Below are positions 36,966 through 50,112 of a stretch of DNA of 64,000 nt, piece after piece. The first letter of the stretch is position 1. Each line of letters begins with the position of its first letter. Where the stretch lies: NCBI GenBank assembly GCA_963995525.1, contig OZ023212.1, positions 15,346,143 through 15,410,142 on the forward strand, written 5' to 3'. The position numbers and the translations under genes were made by a program. The notes under the pieces were generated by a model. It ran no database searches. It had not been told where the DNA came from and saw only the letters and a program-made list of their open reading frames with translations. The DNA comes from Escarpia spicata. Lineage: Eukaryota; Annelida; Polychaeta; Sabellida; Siboglinidae.

Positions 36966-37010
36966 GCTGCAAGGTATTGTAAACCAAACGTTGGCCTCTG
37001 TGATCTGTTA
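36966..37010 (+). pseudogene. Possible relic of DEG/ENaC exon 12
   Basis: AAGGTATTGTAAACCAAACG followed by TTGGCCTCTGTGATC resembles the start of unit 1 exon 12 (AAGGAAATTGTAAAACAAAAG, TTGGCTTCTGAGATC), about 28 of 34 positions. It sits beside the inverted copy of the unit 1 3' flank. The match is short, so this is tentative. Confidence 0.4.
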
Positions 37011-37049
37011 TTTTATTTTAGTTTTCACCTTGTGTACCTCAGGCGGGCA

Positions 37050-37420
37050 AAGAAAATATGATGCTTGATGCAGATGCGTCGCCGTTCCTTCCGGACTTAA
37101 ACATTATAGAAAGCACTAAAACGAGAGAGCACAATGGAGCAGTAACTAAAGAACAGTGCAGGATGATTATGAGAAAGTACTCATTTTCACAGAGGACAAT
37201 AAATGACTGGAACAAATTACTTGATGAATGAGTTAATTTTAGCCGTATGCATATGTTTAGAAACATAATTGATATATACATCTGATAAGGGCGGGTTATA
37301 CATAGATGGACAATTGTTGGATTCTCGATAAGCCTAAGGATTCCTAGTCCACATGCCGTCTGGAGCGCGTATCATTAGATGGCATTCTTGTTAAATATCT
37401 TGTAAAATAAACGAATTGAA
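37050..37420 (+). mobile_element. CR1 LINE 3' fragment
   Basis: Contains diverged versions of the blocks CRMIMRKYSFSQRTINDWNKL, FRNIIDIYI, the GATAAGCC-TAA-GGATTCC hairpin and a TTGTTAAAT tail. Too decayed to be active. Confidence 0.7.
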
Positions 37421-38676
37421 ACATATGCTTGTTTAATGTCAGTTCGTTATATCTTATTTGATCTAACAAAACTCCACTGCTTTTCTTTGCACACTTTAGG
37501 TGAGGATGCTAAGTAATGTCTGAAAGCCGTTCCATATTCAACCATCGATCATGGGAATACGAAGCCAAGCCAATGAGATGCTTCATTCAGTAAAGACGAA
37601 CACCGTCGAAGAATAAGCTCGACGGAACGAAGCAATCACGGCCACTACACGCATCGTATTAATCCATGCATTCAGTCAAGATACCTGTCACATATGGCTT
37701 TGTATAGAAGCGGAACGATGTAATATGTTTAGAAATTGTGCTTTTAACATATCTAGACAAGGACACCTTGTATGAGCTTACCTGATGCACAGTGTCTCGA
37801 ATTAGTGTAGGATTAATCACGTTATGAAGAACGGGTTTCATTAGATAAAACGTAAAATGTTTCATCGCTCTTACCTGTCTCACAACTAACAGCTCTCCAT
37901 TTGCTACGAGCCATAGTTGAACAACAAACCATGCAAATTATATTTATGTAGTTAAAAACTTATTAAATAAACATTGCATGTTGATCTATCATAAAAAGTC
38001 TTGATGTTTGATATTCGTTATAATGCATCATGCCGTGCTCATCGCTGCTCGAAATACACATAAGCGACTTTATCGCTACCAGCCGTCAACACCGACCGAC
38101 GTTTTAATCCATTTGACACTCATATGTGTTCAATAGCCAACCTAGAAATGTTCTATCCTATGAACTTTTTTGTTGATTTGTACTCATATGGGGTCCTAGA
38201 ACAAATTCAGTTTGGTTGCCCAAACGGCAACTTTGGGCAACTCTGGTAATTTGCATAAATCCAATATGGCCACTGAGCGATGTCTTGAAAATTTAACTTT
38301 TGAACTACTTGTCCTAGAATGATGTATAATATCTCTTTTAAGGGTGGTTGGAGTGCGTAGAATCCATTTCTGATGTTATTTGTTCAAAGGTCAAGATCAG
38401 ACGCTGAAGTTCAGCTGAAGGTCAAATGTTTGATTTCTCGTGGACAATGAATGGCAACTTCTACTAATTTATATGTTAGTTTATTCATGCACATAAATGG
38501 ATAATCTTACAATATATCATTATGAACATTGGCATTCATATTTCTTTGTGAGGGAAATTCTTGCATTAAGTTATCATGCACGAAAGTCATTGTAAGGACG
38601 ATACAAGGATCGATATCCATAACTATGGATAACAGTTAGTCTTACACAAAGCTACGCAATAAGCGTAAGGTTTATG
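37421..38676. other. No recognisable gene
   Basis: AT-rich DNA between the CR1 fragment and the GC-rich repeat region; nothing identified. Confidence 0.5.
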
Positions 38677-41290
38677 CTATCTTAGTAACTGCAGATATCG
38701 CCTAATAATCTTTACCATTTTATCAAGATCAGCAAGACCATCCTCAACATTTTCATGGCCTTCACCCTCCTCATCTACATCCTCATCCTCCATACTCTCA
38801 TCCTCAAAATCTTCCTCCTCAGTATCCTCCTCCAACTCGATACCGTCCTCCTCTCCAGCCTGAGTCTCTTCTGTCTTAGTGTACGGATTACAGCAGCTCT
38901 CTTCGCCAGAGCAGTTGCAGGCCTCGTCTAAATGTTGTGGGGTGGGCCGGGCCTGGGTATAATTATGCGGGCCGGGCCGGGCCGGGCTGGGCCAGGGCTG
39001 ACAAATATTCAACTTTGCGGGCCGCGGGCCGGGCCTGGAACACATATCTGCGGGCCGGGCCGGGGCTGGAACATACAAATATTATATATAATAATCAAAC
39101 ACGGATTACTATTTTTCTCCAGTTTAATTTATATTACCCTGGTATTTTATTTTTTATTATAAAGGACTTATAGAGCGCCGTGTGTCTGAATATCAAATCT
39201 GCTCAAAGGCGCTGACAATCGTAGAGTATAAGTAAAAATATAACTAAATGACCTAAAACATATTAAATAGAAGAAAAAAATTATGGTTATTTGTTATTGC
39301 CTAGTCTTTTCAAATTGACACTTTTCATGGAATTATGAATGACACGAGTGCTTTATGAGTGCTTTGCAGGTTTTAAACAATGGGACTTCCAAAGCCACGG
39401 TATCATTTTAATAGGGTGAATTCTTTTAATAGAGGTAATTAGAGATATATGTAAAAATACGACCCATAAAATATACTCATAGTTTCATAACCATGTCTTT
39501 GTAATGTAATCCTTGAATCATCTACCGACATTGCCAAAACATTGTGACTGGAGTATTCAGTACTGCTAGTGCACGTTTCCTGTTAGTTTTGTAAGCTCAA
39601 ACTTAACAAGCTAGTAGCCAGCCATCTTTTAATTCTTTGGTGGTGTCTATTGTTTAGGCTGTAGCCTGTTTACTGACATATTGACACTGCTAAACCACTG
39701 ACACTAGCTTTGGCTGGTTGGGTCCCTGGAGTAGTGGCATGATTGGAAGGATGAATGACAACTGGCTTCATCAAAGTTGTTAACAGACATGGGTTAATTT
39801 GAATTGTTAATTTGTTAATTCAATTAACTCAATTAACTTAATTTAATTAATGAACTTTCTATTAAAAAAAAAAAAGTTCTTTTATTAATTAACTTTTTCT
39901 GGAAGAGGTTAATTTCATTTAATTCTAAAATCTCAATTAACTTTCAATTAACTTTATTTTATTAGATATTATTTTATGCATTCCAAAGGAGATTGTCGCT
40001 GGCCTGCTGTCTGTAGATACAATTAGCTTTGATGACCATAGTGCACACTAGACGCAGCCAGTGACCCAACTGAAATGAAAGAAAGCAATTAGTTTGGTCC
40101 AGGCATTTGTTTGAGCAGTTTCAAATGTCCCGTCAGTGCCTGAGCTGGGTGAACTGTGATGTTCAATGGGTGACCGGGTGCTGCAGTTGTATTATGTAAA
40201 AGTACTGAGTACAGGGCTGGGTTTGCCCTAGGCCTTGTATAGTCTGGTTTCAGTGTGCAGTGGTACCTTGCCGTCTGACTAAAGCACAAATGGGATATTG
40301 ACCTATGGAAATTGATCCCTGCTAACTCACCTTCCGAGTAAACAGTAGCTGTGGACATCCCAAGGCTTCTGCCACTGACAACCGTATACCAGCTTCCTTA
40401 GCTTCTAGCACCCATCCAAGTAAAACGTGTATATGGAGTTTCGAGGTTTTCTGAACATAATCCCAGATGACAAAATCACAAGGGAAAACGTGACAAGTGA
40501 ACGCAATTTGGCAATACAGTATTTAACTTTCAAGTATTATAGATATTTATACAAAGTAATTCTGCTTCACTGGCGTCCTTGCTGTGTTACATATTTGTCC
40601 CAGTTAGCCTCCTTAGTGGTTATTTGGCTTGCATTAGAAATAATTGTTAACTGAGTTGATGTTAATTGGTAATTTAATTGAAGTTAATTGAAAGTATTTG
40701 TTCATTGAATGAGTGTTAATTGTTAATTCAATTTAATTGTACCATTTGGGATATTTATTTCATTTAATTGACCTGATAAATAATAGAGGTTAATTTAATT
40801 GGGAAACATCTGAGTTAATTGTATTTAATTAATAAACTTTCTAAGTTAATTGCCCCATGCCTGATTGTTGACATTTTTCGCGCAAAATCACAATTGTATG
40901 TGTTAAATTGTGGTTTAACAGATAGCATATTCGGTGTTTTGTTCTTTTCTTTATAGAGCCACAATAAGTAGTGCAATGCAGGAATAGTAGTAATTCGTGA
41001 TATGCATGCACTGTAAAGCATGAATGTCATATCTTATTTTCACTTAAAAATAGTGTTTTCTAAATTGGTGTTTTGTGGGCCGCCGGCATGCGGACTGCGG
41101 GCTTATCCGCTTTTGGCCCGCGGGCCTCGGCCGGGCCTGGACCAGAAACCTGCGGGCAGGGCCTGGAACACCTTGGGACAACCTGGGACAACCATTTGCG
41201 AGCTTGGGCCTAAAGTTTAGTTTGCCGGCCTGGGCCGGGATCGACTTGAGATATATTTTTTGTAACTACGACCTTCCATTTGACATAAAA
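38677..41290. repeat. Unclassified region with GGGCCGGGCC blocks and TTAATT-rich repeats
   Basis: GC-rich blocks of GGGCCGGGCCTGG type lie at 38937-39072 and 41070-41245. Between them are TTAATTGTTAATTCAATTTAATT-like stretches (39783-39960 and 40640-40855). On the minus strand an ORF at 39078-38677 reads from Pro/Ala/Gly-rich into a very acidic tail (EEDTEEEDFEDESMEDED). It could be one decayed transposon; no transposase motif was recognised. Confidence 0.35.
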
Positions 41291-42610
41291 TAAAAAAATT
41301 GCTATAATTAAGTCCTGTTTACAAATTACGTTAAGCGGTTAGTGTTTTTTGTATTCTCCTACCCAACGAAGTAAGCAGTTTAAGATCATAAAAAATAATG
41401 GGAATTCATTATGGGATATGATATAAGTACGATATAACGTTTGAAGTGTGGGTTAACGTAAAATAAGTAGTATTATTTGGTAGAAAATGTAATGGGAGTT
41501 AAATATGGTATTGTTAATTATTGATATTGATATTTTTTTATTACTTATTACTCGTTAACTCCTTTTCTTGTACTTCAAATAACTTATACTTACTTATTGC
41601 TTTTATATTATTATGATTATCATTACGATTATTATTATCTTAATTAATTATTACCATTATATAATATCAGTACTAGATGGATAGAAGTAACTGTATGTAT
41701 TGGTCATGGTGGCCTGCATAGTTCAGCCACTGTCAGGTCAAAGGTCACGTCATTAGCCGCTGTGTGGCGCTGTTTAAAAAATGTTCCACAGACAATAATG
41801 CAATAGCCGCTCTTTTCAATACATTACTAGTATAATTAATTTACACCAGCGGCGCTACATGTTATTTATGTGTTCTTGATTTATTATAGAAACATGTACC
41901 AAGTCATATTGGGCCTGGTCCAACCTTATTGTAATGGGGGGGGGGGGGGTAGGGGGGAGGGGCACTATACTAGGAGTACTGTGGAAGTGCCGACTTCCAA
42001 GGGTCGTTTTTTACCGAGGCTCCCTAGATCAAGGGTCTGTTTTTCACATGTTCTCCCTAGAACAAGGGTATACATTTTGATGTTGGATGTCGTTATCAAG
42101 GGTACGGGTATGTGACCTTCGGATGCACACCCCTACCCACATGTAAGGGTAGTACCCCCCTGGATTGTCATTCGGTGCATTTCCGTGGGGTCACTTACAC
42201 AATACAATATGGAATATGAACCTACTTAATAAACGGATTAGCCAGTTAACTAGTACATTTTCTAACAGCACACGAAATCAGCACACGAATTAGTATCAGA
42301 GGCCTTGTCGAATTTCGACGTTGATGGTGATGCAGCTGATGATAATGATGATGATGATGGTGGTGATGACGATAATGGTGATGGTAATGATGATGGTGGT
42401 GATGACGACGAGTATACTCACCACGTTGTCCGGTCCTGACATCGATAATAGCGTCAATGTGCATTGGCACCTATTCCGCTCGATCGATGGCGCCGCTGTT
42501 GCCAGTTGTATCTGCCGCGATACGTGGTGACCGTGACGACCAGCCCACCTCCCATCCGCACGCAATGCTCTACTTTAGGCTTCTATGCGCACTTAAGCGC
42601 CCACCTTTAA
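41290..42610. other. No recognisable gene
   Basis: Contains a G-run at 41937-41962 and a (GAT/GGT)n stretch at 42325-42410. No exon signals. Confidence 0.5.
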
Positions 42611-42856
42611 ATGCTTTCATATTCGTGTAAGCATTTCCAGAAAACAGTTATTGACCTGATTAGTTCGACTTTCACGAATGTTGCTTTTAACTACCGCAAC
42701 TGGTATGACCTTCTCGTTAAGGACAATGTCATGGACAATATCACTTCAGGTACACCTTCTAAATTAAACTCCGTACGTATCAAAACTCTTATTAGTGGGT
42801 ACTTTGAAAGTGAATTTGACAATCATTTTGAAAATCATATTGGAAATTTACTTTAA
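42611..42856 (+). other. Unrecognised ORF of 81 codons
   Basis: The frame gives FTNVAFNYRNWYDLLVKDN and SVRIKTLISGYFESEFDNHF, which has normal protein-like composition and no low complexity. It lies just before a MITE-like element. No family was recognised and no partner exon or paralogue was seen. It may be transposon-derived. Confidence 0.25.
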
Positions 42857-42872
42857 AAAAAGAGTGGAAGTA

Positions 42873-43098
42873 AGGGATCATCTCAGAACGTCGATGTCCG
42901 ATATCGTTTGCGGGAGGGGGTCAGACACAATTTCGTCTAGCGTCGGACATCGATATTTTATGCTTCGGATCGATGCTATTAATATATTGATATATTGATA
43001 TCATTCACTAACGTTCGTATGAGAGTGGGTGGGGTGCGGGGCTGAGGCCAGATAAAAGTATTTCGTCTGATATCGGACATCGTTTTGAGATGATCCCT
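42873..43098. mobile_element. MITE-like element with about 32-bp terminal inverted repeats
   Basis: The left end is AGGGATCATCTCAGAACG...GATGTCCGATATC. The right end is GATATCGGACATCG...TTTTGAGATGATCCCT. It is 226 bp with no ORF; a further internal copy of GTCGGACATCGATAT lies at about 42942. Confidence 0.75.
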
Positions 43099-44033
43099 AA
43101 GCTAGACAAAAGGCCGATGACATATTGTTACACGGAATTTTTCGTTAAATTAAGTTAAACTACAAAAAATAAAATGATGCAAACAAAAATCCTCGCGCCA
43201 CTCAACTGCTGCTGGACTCTATGCTAGACTCCGAGAATACACTGAACCAACTAACGGTACTATGAACTATACGACGTTCACAGCGACGTCACGTACATAC
43301 TAAGTGCATACATTTATAATTGTAATACCCACAGTGTATTCACACTCCTGGAAGTATTTAATGGCGACTCGTTTTATATACGAGCTGGATCTATTACAAA
43401 TGATCGCATCGACTAAATATGATTTGAAACGAATATGCTGAGTAACGCAGCGCTGTTAGAGAATTGCCAATATTGACCAAAAACACCGCCATTATGCTAA
43501 ATGCCAAAAGTGACGGTTTTGCTTCTTCATTACATATCGAATTTAGTGAGTTCGGTTTGTGCTAAAGAGAGGATTACGCTCAGTGCGAATGAAATAATCC
43601 ACAGTGAACCATGAAACACTGGACTCGACGACATCATTGTGTGAGCCGGTACTGAAAGTTAAGATGTTAACTCTTCTCCGATATGAGTATTGTGTATTAC
43701 ACCATTTTTCAGTACGTACTAGCAATACATGAAAACAAAAATAAAAAATAAATAAAATACAATGCTTTAGGAAGAAGGGTTACAAAAGACATATTTTTTA
43801 TTAATAATAATCAACTATTATAATGGTGTACGCTCATTTAGCATGTGACACGTGTATTCGTAAACTAGTTTGCAAATTCAAGGAAAGAAGTCCACGTTCT
43901 GCAATGAAATTGCGAGGTAGGAATGTTGTCAATCGGTTTTTGTTTTGATAGGTTCCTAGTTTTTTTAAATTAATTAATATAATTTTCTTAAGCTTATACT
44001 AAGTAGTTTAAAGGTGTACTGCCACAAAAATAG

Positions 44034-44098
44034 TGTTTAATAAGCCCATAAGAACGGGCGCAATTTGAAGGCCCGTGTGCTTATTCAAGTATTAAACA
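44034..44098. repeat. Imperfect inverted repeat
   Basis: TGTTTAATAAGC...ACGGGC and GCCCGT...GCTTATT...TATTAAACA form a stem of about 25 bp around an 11-nt loop. Possibly a small foldback element. Confidence 0.55.
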
Positions 44099-45119
44099 AA
44101 CATCCAGTTTCAAAACAAACGGCCGAGGCGGGCTGAGTTAACTGCTATGCCCTTTGATTTTCAACGATGCTCACGTTTCCACGGTCAACACAGCAGATTT
44201 CCATTTAGAAATTACTACGCCTGCTAATTCCGGGTAGACAAACAGACTACGGCCCTTTAAGTATGACATGTTCTCATCTCAATCAGCTGATTGCTAAAAG
44301 TGAAGTTCAAAATAGAAGTAAATAGTTTATGTACAAAGATATTATGTTATTAGTTATAATGTTTTTCATATTTTTATATACTATACAAATAAATCCATGA
44401 AATGTTGGCATCATTGCACCATTGCAGCACATTGTTGAATACATGAATTATCACGACAAACAAACATAATTAACGGAATACTAGAATCGTTCTCAATAAC
44501 CAATTACCGTCTTCGTACCCTGGCTTTGGTGCATAGCCTACGTAATTTGTTAGCTAACAATTGGTCTCAACAGCTCAATAGAAATGCGGCCGGAGCGTCG
44601 AACTAATACCTGAAACTGACTAGTAACCAAAAGCACACTTAACGTTGCGAACAACAGATTAACGCCCGTCTAAGGAATGCGGCAAACAATGGATATGAGC
44701 CCAGTTGAAATTAGTAGAATTCCATAATTCCATAAGTATGCAAATTAGTTCTTTTAGACATATCCAATAGGTGAGTGTTTACCTTAAGTAGACGCTTTCG
44801 TCGATGTGACACACCAACTTCATCAGTACATGTGACGTATGACGTCATCGTACATATGCGATAGTTTGCAATTCCCCTCGTCTCGACTAATTGGTGTCCT
44901 GGCCTTTCCGATTCATATGGTTTCTTTCATTCGTCGTGTTCTTCTGTTGGTTCTGTGTCCACTAATTTCGCTCCCTCCCAGTCTATAGTATGCTTTTGTG
45001 TTGTTGCGTGACCTGTGAGGGCAGAATTTGTGTTAGTCGACATTAATTTTTTTATGTTTTTCTTCTTTTTTGTTCACGTATTGGATATGACTAAAATAAA
45101 CTAATTTGTAACCAGTAGT

Positions 45120-45236
45120 TAACATCTACTTTGATTTTTCAAAGAGCTTTCGATAAAGTGCCACATCAAAGATTACTGCTTAAACTAAAGGCCCATGGCA
45201 TAGGAAATGGTATAATTAACTGGATAGAAAAATGGC
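45120..45236 (+). mobile_element. Short CR1 RT fragment
   Basis: About 115 bp nearly identical to the CR1 region encoding FQRAFDKVPHQRLLLKLKAHGIGNGIINWIE. Both ends are abrupt. It lies upstream of unit 2. Confidence 0.75.
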
Positions 45237-46466
45237 GTTCGAGCTGCAAGCCGTCTAGGGCGAAAACGTTGACATACCCACATTTGTACATGTTAGCTCG
45301 GTTATAATGAGACTTCGTTTGGCCTGCTGGTTTGTAAGTGGGTAAATGTATGCATAACATAAAGAACTGATTGATATTAAATTAATAAGGACAGGCTACA
45401 CATGATAGATTTGCCATTTTGTTTGTCATGCTTTACTCAGCAACCCTGTTCAGTCGTCTTATCAGGAACTGTTGGTCCCTTGGCTAGTATTTGTTGAACC
45501 AAACTCACGAATATCCACATGTAAATGTTGTGTCGATATAAGGTGATAGACATCATAAATAGTGACGTTTCTGTTTGTCTACTTTATTGCTTTTACAATT
45601 AACGTTAAAGATAGGCGATGTCGTAGTTGTTGGCAACGTCTTAAATTATGATAACACTGCTACAAAATAGACGAAACGTAACCTTATTAGTAGTATTATT
45701 GATACATTTATTCTTAAGCAAGGGTGTCACAGTAAGAATAAACTGACAGCATGGCGACGGATGCAGTAGCACGAAGAGAAAGTGGCCACCAGTTCAACTT
45801 GACCTTTGAACCGACCAAATTGTGTAAATACATATATAATAACGTCTCACACAGAAGATGTCGCCAACAGTTACGTTCGACCAAGTTGATATCGTTGGCA
45901 CGACAATGGCAGTCAAATATAAACGTCGGGCGCTAGCACCAGAGAGTACGACCACAAACATTTACTGACCCCGTTAATGTATTGGTCTTTCGTTGTGCAT
46001 ATATGTTCAATGCTCGACGTTTGACAATGAGTATTTTGTGACTCGGCAACTACAATTTTGTTCATTCAATAAATTAAATTAAATACAAGGTATGTACAGT
46101 AATTTTTAAAAAAATACGTTGCTCATTATACATTATTAGTGATGTGACGAACATGTCGAGGCGGTTCATCTAGGGTGAAACTACCAAAACAGTCGTCGTT
46201 ATGACACGAAGTTATCTTTATGACACTGCAACCTTGGTTTATATCTGTCTAATCAGCCCGGTCTGGGTCGATCATCCGTATACTCATCGTAACGTAATTA
46301 TAATAGATGGACATCACTACAGATTGGCAAGACTATCTCACATGATTTTGGATGTTTGGAAACGTTACGTACTTTGATAATCCAATACAGATTTGTTTCA
46401 CTGGTTCATAGTTTACTCAAACACAATAATAGTTAATCAACATATATGTTTTCGCATGTTCTCCAG

Positions 46467-46760
46467 GAGTCGTGAAGAGATGTTTCTGGGGTGCTATGAC
46501 GGCCGTTTGCGTCCTAATCCTCATCTACCACCTAACCACGTCTTGTATCCTCTACTTTTCGCACGAGAGTAACGTCAATGTTGCCATGGTAACGCGTCGT
46601 CAGCTGACCTTCCCTGCCGTGACGATCTGCAACCTGAACCCTGTGAAGCTGTCGGCGGTGTCGGAAAGCTCGGCATTAAGCCAGTTCATCAACGACGACA
46701 AACGGACAAGAGAGAAGAGAGCGACGTCTCCGAGACGGCTGGTCGAAATTTCTGTTAAAA
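46467..46760 (+). pseudogene. Unit 2 TM1/palm exon
   Basis: Open frame after TTCTCCAG, ending in phase 1 at AA|GTACGG as in unit 1. It encodes VKRCFWGAMTAVCVLILIYHL, FPAVTICNLNP and a single polybasic site RTREKR|A. The 3' half is nearly identical to unit 1 exon 2, which points to a recent or converted duplication. Confidence 0.85.
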
Positions 46761-47178
46761 GTACGGGTCTTATTAGTGTTCAATTGAGAAATTGTTAGTT
46801 GTAATAATATCATAGTTGTGCGTGCGTGAGTGTGCGTGTGCGTGTGCGTGTGCGTGTGGCAACAAATCGCGAAAAAATTCAGATAAATGCATAACGCAAA
46901 GAATGTTAAAGATGGATTCCAAAAAGATCCCTTTGTTTATATTAAAAGCACCACAGTTGCACCAGCATTCTAAGTCTTCAAACACACATTAGACAACGTT
47001 GTACAGCCTTGAGTTGTAAACAGAACAAGTCAAATCATCCTTTCCAGTCCAACGAAGTCAAGTTTCAAGTCACGTCTTTGAATTCCAAGCCAAGTCGCAA
47101 TTGTTTTAAATGATCGGCTCGATTGCAACATGAGTCAACACTTTTGGTCAACATTTCTAACTGATTTGTTATTGACAG

Positions 47179-47377
47179 GTTGCCCGGTAGAGGAGTACAC
47201 CAGCGAGAACAGCAAATTATGTTTCTGGGTTCCTGAGAAGAAGGAGGAGGATAGGAAGACGTTCCATCCGGCAAGACAACTGTGTGGAAACAACGACGCA
47301 CAGTTGGCAGTGCTGAACACCGTCAGTAAGGTGGCACATGTCAAGAACAACTCGGTGTTAGAGGGAACAGTCAATAC
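47179..47377 (+). pseudogene. Unit 2 CTLD-1, first-half exon
   Basis: Phase 1 start after TTGACAG; phase 2 end at AC|GTAAGC. It encodes [20 protein letters not shown] followed directly by [20 protein letters not shown]. It lacks the hexapeptide repeat seen in unit 1 and so shows the ancestral-looking spacing. A (CA)n tract follows the donor, as in unit 1. Confidence 0.82.
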
Positions 47378-47813
47378 GTAAGCGCACGCATCCACACACG
47401 CACACACACACATGCACACGCACGCACACACACACACGCGCACACGCACGCGCACGCGCACGCACACACACACGCACATACGCACGCACACACACACACA
47501 TACACACACTACAACTGTGTAACGAGTTAATTGTCTATAGGCACATATGTCGATATATTATTGTTTCTACAAAATTCTATCCAGTTTCATTACGTCTACA
47601 CTAATTAATATAAACTGGTCACAGTTCTAGTTCTGCTATTCTCTGATATCGATAGTAGAACCAGCTGTGATACTGGCATTGCACAGCATTCTAACTTGGT
47701 TTAATAGTTTTGTATTTTGTCAACGTGTTCAGCGTTGACGGGAACTTACGCATGTGACACGCACAACTTCTAAGCTGTCTGTATCTTATTTTGCATGCAT
47801 TCTGCCACAACAG

Positions 47814-48055
47814 TGAAGGCACGGTGCCTCTGAGGGTGTGGATTTGGCTGGTCTATTCTCCGGGCGCCTTCGTGTCTAGTCCGTCGTGGAAGTGGGCAGA
47901 AACCAACAGGGATAACGTGAGGAAGTGGGCGGACAATTACCCTGTGGAAGACGGTGGTGAATGTGTGTATATAACACGTGACACGGTGGACCAATGGAAG
48001 AACACCGACTGCGCTGGTGACGTAGGGTTGTCGTTGTGCCAACGGAGCATGGCGC
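47814..48055 (+). pseudogene. Unit 2 CTLD-1, second-half exon
   Basis: Follows CCACAACAG and ends in phase 1 at C|GTGAGT. It encodes VWIWLVYSPG, WADNYPVEDGGECVYI, QWKNTDC and SLCQR, a complete C-terminal half of a CTLD with its cysteines. The exon is open. Confidence 0.82.
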
Positions 48056-49226
48056 GTGAGTAACCTGTGTGTTAATACGCTGACTTTGCAGCATTGTATG
48101 TGCATCTACTTGTAGAAGCCGAGGGCCACTCGCCTCTTCCTATGCCCGTTCGCTTCCTTCGACCGTTGACCTCTCATCTAACATTTGTTTAATTTCAGAT
48201 GATTATTTAGAGTTATTTACTTACGTGATATGCCAAGGTGTCTAGTGGGCATTTTTCTACTTGAGAGAATTAAATGCTGAGCAATTATCCAGATGGCACC
48301 GCCGTAAACGAATGGGATGTTGCTCCTGGTTAAGATAGTAGTGTCATTGAAACTTCTATTTCTACTGCTGCGTGAACCTAGAATGTTATGGTCGCCGGGC
48401 GTTTGCTTGTGCTGGACCGACATGGAACTATCTGCCACTATAACTGTGCACAATCAAAAACATTAGCCTGGAAAATTATTTAAGACATTTCTGTTCTTAA
48501 ACTAATATAGTCAGGCCTCATTTAACCTTTGTTCGTACATACAGTTTAAGTTATCTTTTTAGTTTAATTTTTCTTAGAATCAGATTTTAGTATCTATTCA
48601 AATTATTTAATGTAATTTAACCTTGTCTTTGTTTGTTTTTATTCAGTAAATCTCAGTACCGTTAATTATCGTTTGCTTTATCATATCATATACTCGTAAA
48701 TGTATGTATGTATTATTTATGTAAACTATGATTTTGTTTGCTAACTTTACTTTTCAATCCGTACTTGATTTATCTCTCTTATATGCGATCTTATGTTTCT
48801 TAGATATTTGTCGATGTTGTAAACACCCGTGAACGGAGCATTAATCCCGGATTTGAAGGTGTCTAACTAAAGCTTTATTATTATATTATTATTAGTTTAT
48901 ACTCGAACGTCATAATGTAAAGGTGATTCTTCTCACAAATCAAAGCTCGCTCCTTTCTATATAATGAATCGTAACAAATTGCAATCAATACCGGGACATT
49001 CTCCAATATTAAGCAAACAAAACTTCCTCACACACTTTTGATATAATGCGTTATAGGTATCCATTATTAATATCTTCACAACATACTGAAATGGCATCTC
49101 TACATATGACATCTTTGTTATCAATAACACAAATTACTATTAGCAAGTGTAATCGTGCTATTACTTTTCAAGGAGTATATTTGTGTTAATTCTACTGTTA
49201 ATGGTTATGTCAACATCGTGTTCCAG
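48056..49226. other. Intron between CTLD-1 and CTLD-2 of unit 2
   Basis: AT-rich, with a SINE-like tail ending in (TTA)n near 48880; no coding signal. Confidence 0.55.
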
Positions 49227-49416
49227 ATTGCAAAAATGGATTATTCGAAAAAGACGGTATCTCCTATTGCTACTGGATTGCAAGCGCTTACCACAAACGC
49301 TCCTTTGACAATGCCTTCAGTCAGTGCAGCGATCAGAACGGTCACTTGGCCATCATTGACACGGAGAAGAAGATTGCTCACTTAAAAAAGAAGAAACTGT
49401 TGGCAAGCACAAACCG
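49227..49416 (+). pseudogene. Unit 2 CTLD-2, first-half exon
   Basis: Phase 1 start after GTTCCAG and phase 2 end at CG|GTAAGT. It encodes CKNGLFEKDGISYCYWI and FDNAFSQCSDQNGHLAIIDT, a clear CTLD start. Open in this frame. Confidence 0.75.
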
Positions 49417-50112
49417 GTAAGTTGCGTACACGCTGCATTAAGTTTTATAACAGGAACAAAACAATCCTGAGCAAATTATGTATCACTCTTCGGGATAGGT
49501 CAGTTTACTGAACACAGTTCTTGTTGGCATATTTAAAGTGTCAACATATAAGTAGAGACTGTTGCCAGTCTTATAAAGATGCTTTACCACTCCGACTGAC
49601 AGCTATATAGGAGGACGTCATCGACGTGTATTGATTTCAGTTATGTTTTTGTTTCGAAAATTCTAGTTTTCCGTTCGCGGTATATTACATGTCTGTTCAA
49701 TGACAAAGGTTAGACGCAACAATTTTATTTATTTGATCAACTAGTTACATCATAATATTATGAGCCATTCAATACGCAATAGGGAGAACCACTGAAAATA
49801 TATTTCGGCTAGTGATGACGACCAACTACCGGTCCTTGTTGATCAATCTGTAATAACCTAACTATACGAATATTCTTCATAATACCACACCAATATAACT
49901 CGTATACATTTTAGAATGATTTTTGTTTCTATCAATAATACAATTCTAAATAGTTACGAGTACATGCATGTAAAGCGCCTGAGAGAAACCTGATTGATTC
50001 GGGCGCTATACAAATAAATTATATTATTATTATTATTATAACAGTATTTAAAGCAGTTTCCGTCCACTGCGGCGCCCGTCCATGGACTGTGACGTCATAT
50101 GTTCCGTTTCAG

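Larger units (their letters stand above)
43100..46466. other. Upstream region of unit 2; first exon not found
   Basis: Holds the inverted repeat at 44034-44098, a CR1 fragment at 45120-45236 and the intron 1 segment shared with unit 1 (45860-46065). No sequence resembling the HG-motif exon of unit 1 was seen. Confidence 0.5.

Noticed and set aside
49155..49385. 76-codon ORF in a different frame over CTLD-2
   Set aside because: Shadow frame; the frame starting at 49227 gives an unmistakable CTLD start with matching splice phases.
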